Positions 15,288 through 23,490 of a stretch of 36,200 nt of DNA are shown here, in pieces. The notes beneath the pieces were generated by a model, which saw nothing but the letters and a program-made list of their open reading frames with translations, was not told the DNA's origin and searched no databases. Made by a program: the position numbers and the translations under genes. The stretch spans positions 1-36,200 of the forward strand of contig NZ_JAQVZX010000016.1 in assembly GCF_028707975.1 (NCBI RefSeq), in the 5' to 3' direction. This DNA comes from Syntrophomonas sp. GTDB taxonomy: Bacteria > Bacillota > Syntrophomonadia > Syntrophomonadales > Syntrophomonadaceae. Within the stretch, counting starts at the first letter, position 1. Every line of letters begins with the position of its first letter.

Positions 15288-17885
15288 ATGGCCGAAGAGA
15301 AATTTATGCTCATAGATGGAAACAGTCTTTTGTACCGGGCTTTCTATGCTCTTCCACTGCTACATAATTCTGCAGGGGTTTACACCAACGGTGTATATGG
15401 TTTCCTGACCATGTTCAACCGGGTTTTGGCTGAGCTTCAACCTACGCATATTGCCGTAGCTTTCGATAAAGACCGCAGTACCTTCCGCAACGAACTCTAT
15501 AGTGAATACAAGGCCAACCGTTCGGCTCCTCCGGATGAACTGGGGGGGCAATTCCAGTTGCTGCGCGATGTTTTGGCCGCCTTGAATGTCGAGTTTCTGG
15601 AGATGCAAGGCTATGAAGCCGACGACATTATTGGCACCTTGAGCAAGAAGGCGGAAGCGGAAGGGTTAAACACCGTTATCCTTACCGGTGATGGGGATGT
15701 CCTGCAGCTGGTTTCGGATAAGGTTGAGGTTTTGCTGACCAAAAAAGGTATAAGCGAAATGGAATTCTACGATCCCCAGGGGGTCAAAGACAAGTGGGGG
15801 GTAGAGCCGGAAAAGATGGTGGAAATAAAGGGCCTCATGGGAGATGCTTCCGACAATATTCCCGGAGTTCCGGGGGTAGGTCCGAAGACTGCGATAAAAC
15901 TGGTTCGGGAATTTGCGAGCCTGGAGAATCTCTTTGAGAATCTGCCGCAGGTCAAAGGCAAGAAACTCATAGAAAAGCTGGAGCAGAACCGGGAGCAGGC
16001 CTTTCTCAGCCGGCAGCTGGCCACCATTAATCGCGAGATGGATCTGGATTTTCAAATTGAGGACTACGCCTTGCGGGAGCCCCATTACCCGGAACTGATG
16101 GCTCTCTATCGCAGCCTCGAATTCAATAATTTCCTGAAAGCTTTGCAAGAGAAGGAGAGGGGAATAGCCCCGGTAAGCGAAGGGATTGAAGTGCTGCTCC
16201 TGGAAAGAGAAGAAGAAGTGCTTACTTTGCTGGAAGAAATGAAGGAAGGGGAGAGCGTTGCCCTGTATCTCCAGAGCAATTACCATCATCCTATGTGGGC
16301 CAGGTTGCAAGGGGTTTTCCTGGAAATCGGCCAGCGAGTTTACCAGCTGAAACTAGAAGTAGAGGAAGACCATAAATTGCAATGGCTAAAAGCTTTGCTG
16401 GAGTCGGCAACAATTAAGAAATACCTGCATAATGCCAAATTTCTTCAGGTGTTTTTGTTGAGGCATGGAATCGAGCTCCGCGGAGTTGCGGGGGATACTA
16501 TGTTGCTAGCCTATGTAGATGATCCGGTTTTTGAAGGTGAAGAACTGGACGCCTGCCTCCAGAAGTACCTGCAGCTCAACATAGCGGAGAATAACCCGGC
16601 GGCATTGGTTAGCAGGATAAAAGAACTCTTTTTCAAGCTGGAGGAGCAAGTCCCGGCAGAATTGCGGGAGCTTCTGCAGCAGGTGGAGATGCCCATGTCG
16701 GAAGTGCTGGCCCGGATGGAATTTTGCGGGGTGAAAGTGGAACGGAGTACCCTGGCCCGGATTTCCGATGAACTGGCCAGCGGAATAGCTAGTAATGAGG
16801 AACGAATTTTCGAGCTGGCAGGAAGCAGTTTTAACATAAACTCACCCAAGCAGTTGGGAAAAGTACTTTTTGAGGATTTAGGTCTTAGAGTAATTAAGAG
16901 GGGCAAAACCGGTTATTCCACCGGGGTTGAAGTCCTGGAGAAACTCTACCAAGAGCATGAAATAATACCTTATATCCTTAATTATCGCCAGCTCAGCAAA
17001 ATAAAATCCACCTATACTGACGCTTTGCAAGAATTGATACACCCGGAAACCGGCCGGATACATACTATATTTAAACAAGCCCAGACCGCAACCGGGCGGT
17101 TGTCCAGCGTGGAACCCAACCTGCAAAACATCCCCATTAGAATGGAAGAAGGCCGCCGGATTCGCCAGGCCTTTGTTGCTCCAGGCCCGGAATGGCTGGT
17201 TATGGCGGCAGACTATTCCCAGATTGACCTGCGTTCTCTGGCTCATATCAGCGGAGACGAGCGACTGATTGAAACCTTTAAAAGCGGAGTGGACATTCAC
17301 ACGCGGACAGCGGCAGAAATCTTTCATCTACCGGTGGAGTGGGTGGATAGTGAGCTCAGGAGAAGGGCCAAGGCGGTCAACTTCGGGATTATATACGGCA
17401 TCAGTGATTTTGGCCTGGCCCGGGATACCGGGGTCAGTCGCAAAGAAGCACGCAAATACATCGATAATTATCTTAACAGCTACCCGGGAGTAAAAAAATA
17501 TATGGAAGATGTGGTGGAGTTTGGGCGCCGCCACGGTTATGTGGAGACTTTACTGAAGCGGCGCCGCTATCTGCCCGAGCTTAATGCCAGGAATAAGATG
17601 GTACAGGCCTTTGCCCGCCGTATGGCTCTTAATACCCCGGTGCAGGGAACTTCCGCTGATATAATCAAACTAGCCATGATCAAGGTGGATGAAGAGATTA
17701 GGGAGCGTCAGCTTCAGGCCCGCTTGCTTTTGCAGGTTCATGATGAGCTGGTTCTGGAGTTGCCCCGGGCAGAACTGGAAGAAGTAGCCAGGCTCCTGCG
17801 GGATTGTATGGAGAACGCCTGCAGCTTGAAGGTGCCTCTGGAAGTATCCCTCAATACCGGTCCCAATTGGTATGAGATGGAGTAG
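15288..17885 (+). CDS. polA: DNA polymerase I
   Basis: The protein has 865 residues, normal for Firmicutes PolA. The N-terminal 5' nuclease has LIDGNSLLYRAFYALP and YEADDIIGTL, then the DNA-binding GVPGVGPKTAIKL. The middle 3'-5' exonuclease fold is degenerate: DxE is replaced by LYLQSN and the second-motif Asp by AKFLQVF, so proofreading is absent, as in Bacillus. The polymerase has motif A DYSQIDLRSLAH from Asp642, motif B RRRAKAVNFGIIYG and motif C QVHDE (Asp819, Glu820). The invariant motif A Glu (SQIE) is Asp here. GGATGGGG precedes the ATG. It is first in polA-mutM-ytaF-coaE. The 130-base leader shows no recognised RNA element. Confidence 0.97.
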   Translation: MAEEKFMLIDGNSLLYRAFYALPLLHNSAGVYTNGVYGFLTMFNRVLAELQPTHIAVAFDKDRSTFRNELYSEYKANRSAPPDELGGQFQLLRDVLAALNVEFLEMQGYEADDIIGTLSKKAEAEGLNTVILTGDGDVLQLVSDKVEVLLTKKGISEMEFYDPQGVKDKWGVEPEKMVEIKGLMGDASDNIPGVPGVGPKTAIKLVREFASLENLFENLPQVKGKKLIEKLEQNREQAFLSRQLATINREMDLDFQIEDYALREPHYPELMALYRSLEFNNFLKALQEKERGIAPVSEGIEVLLLEREEEVLTLLEEMKEGESVALYLQSNYHHPMWARLQGVFLEIGQRVYQLKLEVEEDHKLQWLKALLESATIKKYLHNAKFLQVFLLRHGIELRGVAGDTMLLAYVDDPVFEGEELDACLQKYLQLNIAENNPAALVSRIKELFFKLEEQVPAELRELLQQVEMPMSEVLARMEFCGVKVERSTLARISDELASGIASNEERIFELAGSSFNINSPKQLGKVLFEDLGLRVIKRGKTGYSTGVEVLEKLYQEHEIIPYILNYRQLSKIKSTYTDALQELIHPETGRIHTIFKQAQTATGRLSSVEPNLQNIPIRMEEGRRIRQAFVAPGPEWLVMAADYSQIDLRSLAHISGDERLIETFKSGVDIHTRTAAEIFHLPVEWVDSELRRRAKAVNFGIIYGISDFGLARDTGVSRKEARKYIDNYLNSYPGVKKYMEDVVEFGRRHGYVETLLKRRRYLPELNARNKMVQAFARRMALNTPVQGTSADIIKLAMIKVDEEIRERQLQARLLLQVHDELVLELPRAELEEVARLLRDCMENACSLKVPLEVSLNTGPNWYEME

Positions 17886-17913
17886 CGGAAGACGGAAGAC
17901 GGAAGACGGAGGG
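17886..17913 (+). repeat. 7-base tandem repeat between polA and mutM
   Basis: CGGAAGA is repeated three times, followed by a variant CGGAGGG, directly after the polA stop codon and 40 bases before the mutM start. Confidence 0.7.
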
Positions 17914-17952
17914 CGGTTATCGGAGAACGGGTGGAGGGAAAGAGGGGGTATT

Positions 17953-18759
17953 ATGCCGGAATTACCGGAGGTCGAAACGATTAAGAATAACCTGCAGGAA
18001 ATTCTGCCGCTTAGAATCAAAGAGCTTGAACTCCGGCGTGAGGATATATTGCGTAGCCGGGACTATGCTTTAAAAGAGCTTGCTGGGCAGAGCATAGAAG
18101 AAGTGTCTCGCCGGGGCAAGTATCTCATCCTGGCCGTGGACAACGGCCTGTTTCTGGTCTTCCACCTGGGAATGAGCGGCAGGCTGTATATACAAGAGGA
18201 AGAACTTACACTTCTGGAACCGCATGTGCATGTGATAATCCATTTGGATAAGCCGTTTAAGCTGCTGTATCAAGATGCCCGCCGTTTCGGGGGCCTATGG
18301 CTGCTTAAGGATATTGACAGCTTCTTTTCCCGGCTGGGGAAGGAGCCTTTGAGCGAGGAATTTTCCCCCCGCTACCTGGCCCAGATCTTAAAAGGACGCC
18401 AAACTGCCATAAAAAATCTACTTTTGAATCAGAGCCTGATCTCCGGCCTGGGCAACATCTATGCCGATGAAGCCCTGTTTATAGCGGGGATTCGACCCGA
18501 CCGGAAGGCTGATTCCCTTTCTCTGCGAGAGATTGAAGGCTTGTGCTGCGGCATCAAGGAAGTTTTGGCAAAGAGCATTAAGTATCGCGGCACAACTTTT
18601 CGCGACTACCGAGACGGTAGGCGACAACCGGGGGAGTTTCAAAAGCACCTGCAGGTCTATGGCCGTTTTAATCAAGCCTGTCCCACCTGCGGCCAGCCTC
18701 TGAAAAGAAGCAGAATCGGCGGCAGGAGCAGTCATTACTGCGATAAATGCCAGCAGTAA
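17953..18759 (+). CDS. mutM: formamidopyrimidine-DNA glycosylase (MutM/Fpg)
   Basis: The protein has 268 residues from the ATG at 17953, the only start giving the required N-terminal PELPEVET with catalytic Pro2 and Glu3. Other family marks are RRGKYLIL with the catalytic-type Lys, FHLGMSG, the helix-two-turn-helix ISGLGNIYADEALF, and the zinc finger CPTCGQPL ... YCDKC with IGGRSSHYC. It removes 8-oxoguanine and formamidopyrimidines and nicks the abasic site. GAGGGGG precedes the start. It lies 67 bases after polA, separated by a short tandem repeat, and is probably co-transcribed with it. Confidence 0.97.
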   Translation: MPELPEVETIKNNLQEILPLRIKELELRREDILRSRDYALKELAGQSIEEVSRRGKYLILAVDNGLFLVFHLGMSGRLYIQEEELTLLEPHVHVIIHLDKPFKLLYQDARRFGGLWLLKDIDSFFSRLGKEPLSEEFSPRYLAQILKGRQTAIKNLLLNQSLISGLGNIYADEALFIAGIRPDRKADSLSLREIEGLCCGIKEVLAKSIKYRGTTFRDYRDGRRQPGEFQKHLQVYGRFNQACPTCGQPLKRSRIGGRSSHYCDKCQQ

Positions 18760-18760
18760 A

Positions 18761-18799
18761 CGTGGGCATGGGGACGGTTCTTTTGCCCGCGTTTTTCTT
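18761..18799 (+). terminator. terminator after mutM with embedded GGGGACGG repeat
   Basis: CGTGGGCA (18761-18768) pairs with TGCCCGCG (18784-18791, one G-U), followed by TTTTTCTT. The loop contains GGGGACGGTTCTT, a short motif recurring in the window. It separates polA-mutM from ytaF at least partly. Confidence 0.6.
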
Positions 18800-19007
18800 A
18801 TCACCGTACCCAGAGGGAACAAACACAGGTGATAACGAATCCAGAGGTGCTTGAACGGAATGTATTTCTTTTACTCCTTCCATCCTAAAGCGAATAAATC
18901 AAGAGGAGGAGGCTACACCGGGGTAACATATTCATACTTCTATCCATATTGTAGCTATATAAGTATTGCAGCTATATATGCAAGATGCGGGATTGGAGTG
19001 GCCTCTG

Positions 19008-19643
19008 GTGGAGTTTTTTTATATTATTTTGTTTGCCCTGGCGGTGAGCAGTGACGGTTTTTTTGCTGGCATGGCCTACGGATTAAAGAAGATCAAGGTC
19101 CCCCTGCTTTCGCTGCTGGTTATAGCTCTGGCCTCAGCTCTGGCCGTCAGCTTTTCCATGTTATGTGGAAAAGGGCTGGCCGCAATATTTCCTCCCGATT
19201 TTTCCGGCCGTCTGGGAGCGATAATATTGATGCTAATCGGAGTTTACTTTTTGTTAACTGCCTGTCGGGATAGAATAGAAAGTATAGATGAGATGGGCGA
19301 AGGACCCCTTTTTAGCTTGAATATCAAGCCCTTGGGCATAATCGTACATATATTAAAAGAACCAGCCCGCGCTGATTTTGATTTATCCGGTGAGATCAGC
19401 ACCCGGGAGGCTTTTTTTCTCGGGCTGGCTCTGGCTATGGATGCACTAGGTGCAGGTATCGGAGTGGCCATGGCAGGTTTCAATATTCTATTAACAGCCC
19501 TTGCTGTGGGTGTGTTAAAATTTATATTAGTAAATTGCGGGTTACAACTGGGGATTAAGATAAAGGCTGAGCGCTTGCATCTAATCTCCTCATTGATACC
19601 CGGCCTTATGCTGATAAGCCTGGGAATCCTCGAAATTACGTAG
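19008..19643 (+). CDS. ytaF: YtaF-family sporulation-associated membrane protein
   Basis: The protein has 211 residues from the GTG at 19008, with GGAG nine bases upstream. Earlier ATGs at 18966/18978 would add polar residues not typical of the family. The protein is mostly helical membrane with conserved acidic positions in the first and fourth segments (ALAVSSDGFFAGMAYGLKK; LALAMDALGAGIGVAMAG), an internal repeat of the MntP/YtaF fold. The place between mutM and coaE is the same as in Bacillus subtilis, supporting the name. MntP relatives export manganese; the YtaF role is undefined. 18800-19007 holds no other gene, only a near-direct repeat GTAGCTATATA / GCAGCTATATA. Confidence 0.85.
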   Translation: MEFFYIILFALAVSSDGFFAGMAYGLKKIKVPLLSLLVIALASALAVSFSMLCGKGLAAIFPPDFSGRLGAIILMLIGVYFLLTACRDRIESIDEMGEGPLFSLNIKPLGIIVHILKEPARADFDLSGEISTREAFFLGLALAMDALGAGIGVAMAGFNILLTALAVGVLKFILVNCGLQLGIKIKAERLHLISSLIPGLMLISLGILEIT

Positions 19644-19663
19644 CAGAACGGAGTTTTAGAAAC

Positions 19664-20254
19664 ATGAAAACGATAGGCCTAACAGGTGGTATCGCCAGCG
19701 GCAAGAGTGTAGTGGCCAGGGCACTGCAAGAAATGGGAGCAGTGTTGATAAGTGCAGACAAAATAGGTCACCAGGTTATTGAACCGGGTAAAGCTGCGTA
19801 CCATAATTTGATAGAAGCCTTTGGAAAAGGAATACTGAATCCCGATCGGAGAATCAACCGCAAAAAGTTGGGCGATATAGTGTTTAAAGATCCACAAAAA
19901 CTACAGTTGCTCAACCAACTAACCCACCCTCCCATTATGCAGGAGATTAAACTAAAGCTGGCCCAAATTCAGCAGGAGCAGCCTGCTGCTATTGTGGTAA
20001 TGGAAATTCCCCTTCTCTATGAAACCCGTATGGAAAAATTATTTGACCAGGTCTGGGTAGTCTGGGTGGATCGCGATACCCAGATAGAACGGCTTATGGC
20101 GCGTGATGCAATTGACCGGAGTGATGCGATAAGGCGTATAGACTCCCAGATGCCCCTGAACGAAAAAGCCCGGCGGGCTGATCTACTTATTGACAATCGT
20201 GGCAGTATAGAGGAAACCGTAGCAACAACTACCAGAATTTTCAACAATATTTAA
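19664..20254 (+). CDS. coaE: dephospho-CoA kinase
   Basis: The protein has 196 residues. It phosphorylates dephospho-CoA at the ribose 3'-OH, the last step of CoA synthesis. The P-loop GGIASGKS is at residues 8-15. The CoA-site DKIGHQVIEPG lies near 33-43, LTHPPI near 86, IPLLYETRMEKLFD near 112-125 and the lid region VDRDTQIERLMARD near 136-149. GGAG lies ten bases before the ATG. It follows ytaF by 20 bases and is probably co-transcribed. The length and all motifs are normal. Confidence 0.95.
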   Translation: MKTIGLTGGIASGKSVVARALQEMGAVLISADKIGHQVIEPGKAAYHNLIEAFGKGILNPDRRINRKKLGDIVFKDPQKLQLLNQLTHPPIMQEIKLKLAQIQQEQPAAIVVMEIPLLYETRMEKLFDQVWVVWVDRDTQIERLMARDAIDRSDAIRRIDSQMPLNEKARRADLLIDNRGSIEETVATTTRIFNNI

Positions 20255-20384
20255 GCCGATCTACAAATAAGATGTATTGGAAACTGTATTTCACCGCTCA
20301 AAGGCCGCAAAATATACTTTTCATCGTTGCCTTGTACCCTGGGCACGGGGGTTATAGTGCTTTATGGGAGGAGGAGGGGTATCC

Positions 20385-20948
20385 TTGACTAAAAGAAAGA
20401 AAAAGCGTTTTCCCATTAGCCTATGGGTTTCTATTCTGTTTTTCCTACTAGTGCTTTTGAGCTTTCCTCAATGGATAAGTTATTTCTATCCGCAGCCACA
20501 GCGGGATATTGTCTTCGACACTGCTTATGAAAACAAGGTAGATCCCTATCTGGTTTTCGCCATAATCCGCGCGGAAAGCAAATACCAGCCTGCTGCCCGA
20601 TCACCGGTAGGTGCTCGTGGATTGATGCAGATAATGCCGGAAACAGCTGCTTGGATAGCCGAACAGAAGGGACTTGGTCAATTTGACCCTGAGCAATTGA
20701 ACGATCCTTCCTTAAATATTAGCTTTGGCTGCTGGTATCTGAACAGCTTGAATCAGGAGTTTGAAGATGAGCTCCCCCTGGTAATTGCCGCCTATAACGC
20801 AGGCCGGGGGAAGGTAAAGGAATGGCAGGTACAGGGAATATGGGATGGTGATGCCGAGAAACTTGATAAAATACCATTTGAGGAAACCAGGAATTATGTT
20901 AGGAATGTTTTGAAAAACTATGAAGCCTACCGGGCCATTTACCAATGA
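20385..20948 (+). CDS. membrane-anchored lytic transglycosylase (SLT family)
   Basis: The protein has 187 residues from the TTG at 20385, seven bases after GGAGGAGGAGG. An ATG at 20364 would lie before and within that site. Basic residues 3-8, then a membrane helix at 11-27, then an SLT domain: FAIIRAESKYQPAARSPVGA with catalytic Glu64, RGLMQIMPETAAWIA, and AAYNAGRGKVKEWQ. It cleaves peptidoglycan glycan strands outside the membrane. It lies 130 bases after coaE. A strong terminator follows at 21171-21204. Confidence 0.93.
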   Translation: MTKRKKKRFPISLWVSILFFLLVLLSFPQWISYFYPQPQRDIVFDTAYENKVDPYLVFAIIRAESKYQPAARSPVGARGLMQIMPETAAWIAEQKGLGQFDPEQLNDPSLNISFGCWYLNSLNQEFEDELPLVIAAYNAGRGKVKEWQVQGIWDGDAEKLDKIPFEETRNYVRNVLKNYEAYRAIYQ

Positions 20949-21170
20949 AGCAGTCAATTAATTGATGCCGATTTGATGCCCCTGGTCTCCATTCTATAGC
21001 TATCCCTCACGCCAACGCTTTAGGCTCTAGGCTCAAAACGGAATGAAAAAGTCGCCGTTGGTTCAGGTCTAACGTCTCACTCCAAGGCTGTTTTTGCTAT
21101 CTCTCCAGGCATAAAGAATGGCGCAAACCCTTTTATACACGATGGCATAGCATGCATCTAAAAAATATTT

Positions 21171-21204
21171 ACCAAAAAGCTCCGGTCAGCCGGAGCTTTT
21201 TGGT
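21171..21204 (+). terminator. terminator after the transglycosylase gene
   Basis: A perfect 15-bp stem ACCAAAAAGCTCCGG / CCGGAGCTTTTTGGT closes on TCAG. The run of Ts lies within the stem, so it could work in both directions. The rest of 20949-21290 shows no gene. Confidence 0.8.
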
Positions 21205-21290
21205 GCCATAATTAAGTTTATAAAGGAATTTTATCCATTTTGTTTAAATATAATGTCCTAGAAGAGAGTGATAAAGGGAGGGTATTTGCT

Positions 21291-22898
21291 TTGATTATCC
21301 GGTGCAAGAGAATAGTACTGTTTATTATTTTGGGTGCTTTATTCGCAGGTCTGGCTTTCATAATACACTGGCAGCAGGTGGCGGTTTACACGGCCAGCCT
21401 GGCCACCCGTCCTTTTAACCTTGGACTGGTGGGTGAAGTCAACAGCATCGAACCGGCCAAGCTGGACAACCATCCGGAGAGGCTGCTGGCTTCCACCATC
21501 TATGAAGGCCTGCTCTGTTTTGATGAGCAAAAAGGCGAGATAAAACCTGGTCTGGCCAGGAAGTGGAAGTATTCCAGTGATGGCAAATCGCTTGTCCTTT
21601 ATCTCCGTGGAGATGTAAAGTTTCATAATGGTAAAAAGCTCAAGGCTGCAGATGTCAAGGCGTCATGGGAAAAGAATCTTGGCAGCATTGCGGATTGGTC
21701 CAATGTGAGCCTTTTTCTGCCCATAGCTGGCTGTGCGGAACGATTGCAAGGCAAGAATAAAGACATTTATGGAATTAAGGTCTTAAATGAGCATACTCTG
21801 AAAATTACCCTGCTCCAGCCGAACAGGGTATTCATATATACTCTGAACCATCCGGTTTTCTGGGTTTTTGATAGTGAGGATAAGAATGATCCCCGCGCAG
21901 GTACGGGCCCCTTTATTTTTCGGGAAAATAAGGAAAACAAAAAATTTTTTCTCATTAAAAATGAAAAATATTACCGGGGTAATCCTCGCCTGGCGGCTAT
22001 AAATATACAGGTATTCCCCGATGAACAGCAGGCCATGAATGACTACCAAGCGGGGAAGTTGGATTATTTGGATACTGTGCCCCTGGAAGAAATAAAGAAG
22101 ATAAGAAATGCCAGTGAGTATAAGGGCTTATATATCGAAAAACCTATCCTGGAGACTTATTCCCTGGTTTTTAACCTCAACAAAAAACCCTTTGCGGGTA
22201 ATTATCACCTGCGCCGCGCCCTTAATTATGCGATTGACCGGAAGAAGATCAATGATGAAGTATTTGGGGGCAGTTCCCTTGCTGCCAAAGGAGCTATCCC
22301 CACAGGGATTCCAGGATACAGCGAAGAGATGCAGGGCTACAGCTACAAGCCGGAGAAAGCCAAAGAACTGCTGGAGGAAGCCGGTTACCCGGACGGTCGC
22401 GGTCTAAGCCCCTTGCTCTTGACCTATAACAGCGGCGGAGCTCATCAAATGGTAGCGGAAGCCGTTGCCGCCCAGTTGGCCCAGCTAGGCATCACTGTTC
22501 AAACCCAGGCCCTGGAATGGAATTATTATCGCAAACAGATGGCCAGTATGAACATGAGCTTCTTTCGCCTGGGTTGGAAGGCCGATTATCCCCATACGGA
22601 CAGCTTTCTCTATAGCCTGTATCATTCCTCCCAGACGGGAAACAGTAATTTCTCCGGCTATAATAATCCTCAAGTGAATAAGGTTTTGGAGTTATCTCGG
22701 GCCGAAACTGATGAGAAAGAAAGAAACACTTTGCTGCATAGGGCGGAGCAAATTGTAGTAGACGATGCCCCTTGCTTATGGCTCTTCCAAAAGAAAGCAG
22801 CCAAAATGTTGGGTAAAGATGTGGATTCCCTCACCATTGATGCTATGGAAATGATAGACTGGTACCAGGTAGAACTTTTTAAACCTGAGGTAAACTAG
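21291..22898 (+). CDS. family 5 (peptide/nickel type) solute-binding protein
   Basis: The protein has 535 residues from the TTG at 21291, nine bases after AAAGGGAGG. A TTG at 21240 has no ribosome site. The N-terminal hydrophobic stretch IVLFIILGALFAGLAFII is a signal anchor without a lipobox Cys, unlike most family members. Family motifs are STIYEGLLCFDEQKGEIKPG, LARKWKYSSDGKSLVLYLR, VKFHNGKKLKAADVKASWEK, LRRALNYAIDRKKIND and AKELLEEAGYPDG. No permease or ATPase is nearby, so it either serves a transporter encoded elsewhere or has a stand-alone sensory role. The last gene before tRNA-Leu(GAG). Confidence 0.9.
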   Translation: MIIRCKRIVLFIILGALFAGLAFIIHWQQVAVYTASLATRPFNLGLVGEVNSIEPAKLDNHPERLLASTIYEGLLCFDEQKGEIKPGLARKWKYSSDGKSLVLYLRGDVKFHNGKKLKAADVKASWEKNLGSIADWSNVSLFLPIAGCAERLQGKNKDIYGIKVLNEHTLKITLLQPNRVFIYTLNHPVFWVFDSEDKNDPRAGTGPFIFRENKENKKFFLIKNEKYYRGNPRLAAINIQVFPDEQQAMNDYQAGKLDYLDTVPLEEIKKIRNASEYKGLYIEKPILETYSLVFNLNKKPFAGNYHLRRALNYAIDRKKINDEVFGGSSLAAKGAIPTGIPGYSEEMQGYSYKPEKAKELLEEAGYPDGRGLSPLLLTYNSGGAHQMVAEAVAAQLAQLGITVQTQALEWNYYRKQMASMNMSFFRLGWKADYPHTDSFLYSLYHSSQTGNSNFSGYNNPQVNKVLELSRAETDEKERNTLLHRAEQIVVDDAPCLWLFQKKAAKMLGKDVDSLTIDAMEMIDWYQVELFKPEVN

Positions 22899-22969
22899 GA
22901 GGGAGAGGCAGTGAAAGGGAAGGTCTGATTTGCTTCATGGAGTTACTGCCGGGCAGTTCTGCGGAGCAA

Positions 22970-22998
22970 TTGACTTAAGGCGAATCCTATTGTATAAT
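22970..22998 (+). promoter_or_regulatory. promoter of tRNA-Leu(GAG)
   Basis: TTGACT and TATAAT are separated by 17 bases, 52 bases before the tRNA. The leader between holds a CGGGG / CCCCG hairpin with an inner TTTTCTT / AAGAAAA stem (about 23008-23037). Confidence 0.8.
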
Positions 22999-23050
22999 AC
23001 CCGTTGTCGGGGAGACTTTTCTTAAAAGAAAAACCCCGGATTAATTAAAT

Positions 23051-23135
23051 GTCGGAGTGGTGGAACGGGCAGACACGTACGTTTGAGGGGCGTATCCTTA
23101 ACCGGGTGGGGGTTCAAGTCCCCCCTCCGACACCA
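23051..23135 (+). tRNA. tRNA-Leu (anticodon GAG)
   Basis: The 85-base gene includes an encoded CCA. The acceptor stem GTCGGAG pairs with CTCCGAC. The anticodon stem TACGT/GCGTA encloses TTGAGGG, giving GAG with G37, as expected for Leu CUC/CUU decoding. The long variable arm marks class II. The T-arm GGGGG-TTCAAGT-CCCCC is standard. Confidence 0.95.
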
Positions 23136-23143
23136 TGCTTATC

Positions 23144-23165
23144 CAAACTCCCAAGTTGGAGTTTG
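23144..23165 (+). other. hairpin 3' of tRNA-Leu(GAG)
   Basis: CAAACTCC pairs perfectly with GGAGTTTG around a 6-base loop, 9 bases past the tRNA, but no U-run follows. It may help 3' processing or act as a weak terminator. The remainder, 23166-23490, is AT-rich and shows no gene. Confidence 0.4.
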
Positions 23166-23490
23166 AAAATAGTATCTAGTCTATTTCCAAGAACAGTGAC
23201 CTTATGTAAGTATGAGGTCATTATTTCTTTCTGGCTTCCTTTATTGCATTTAGTTTATCAAAAAAACATCTAAGATTACCATGAAGCTGATTTTGAAAGA
23301 TTTTATTATATACAAATTCCAAAATATAGAATATAAAAACCAATATTTTAGCTCGCTATCTAACATCTATTCACATAAAATCAGGGTTGTCCTTAGCGGA
23401 TGTCCTGTTTTTGTATTTGATATATTTGGATGAACATACTTTATATTGTTATATAATTAAAATACATTAAAGTGAGAAAAGGGGCATTAA

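Noticed and set aside
17886-17913. CRISPR-like short repeats
   Set aside because: The repeat unit is 7 bases with no spacers; no CRISPR array or cas gene exists in the window.
18851-19054. 67-codon frame ahead of ytaF
   Set aside because: Although AGGAGGAGG occurs nearby, the product (many Tyr/Ser) matches nothing and overlaps the ytaF start.
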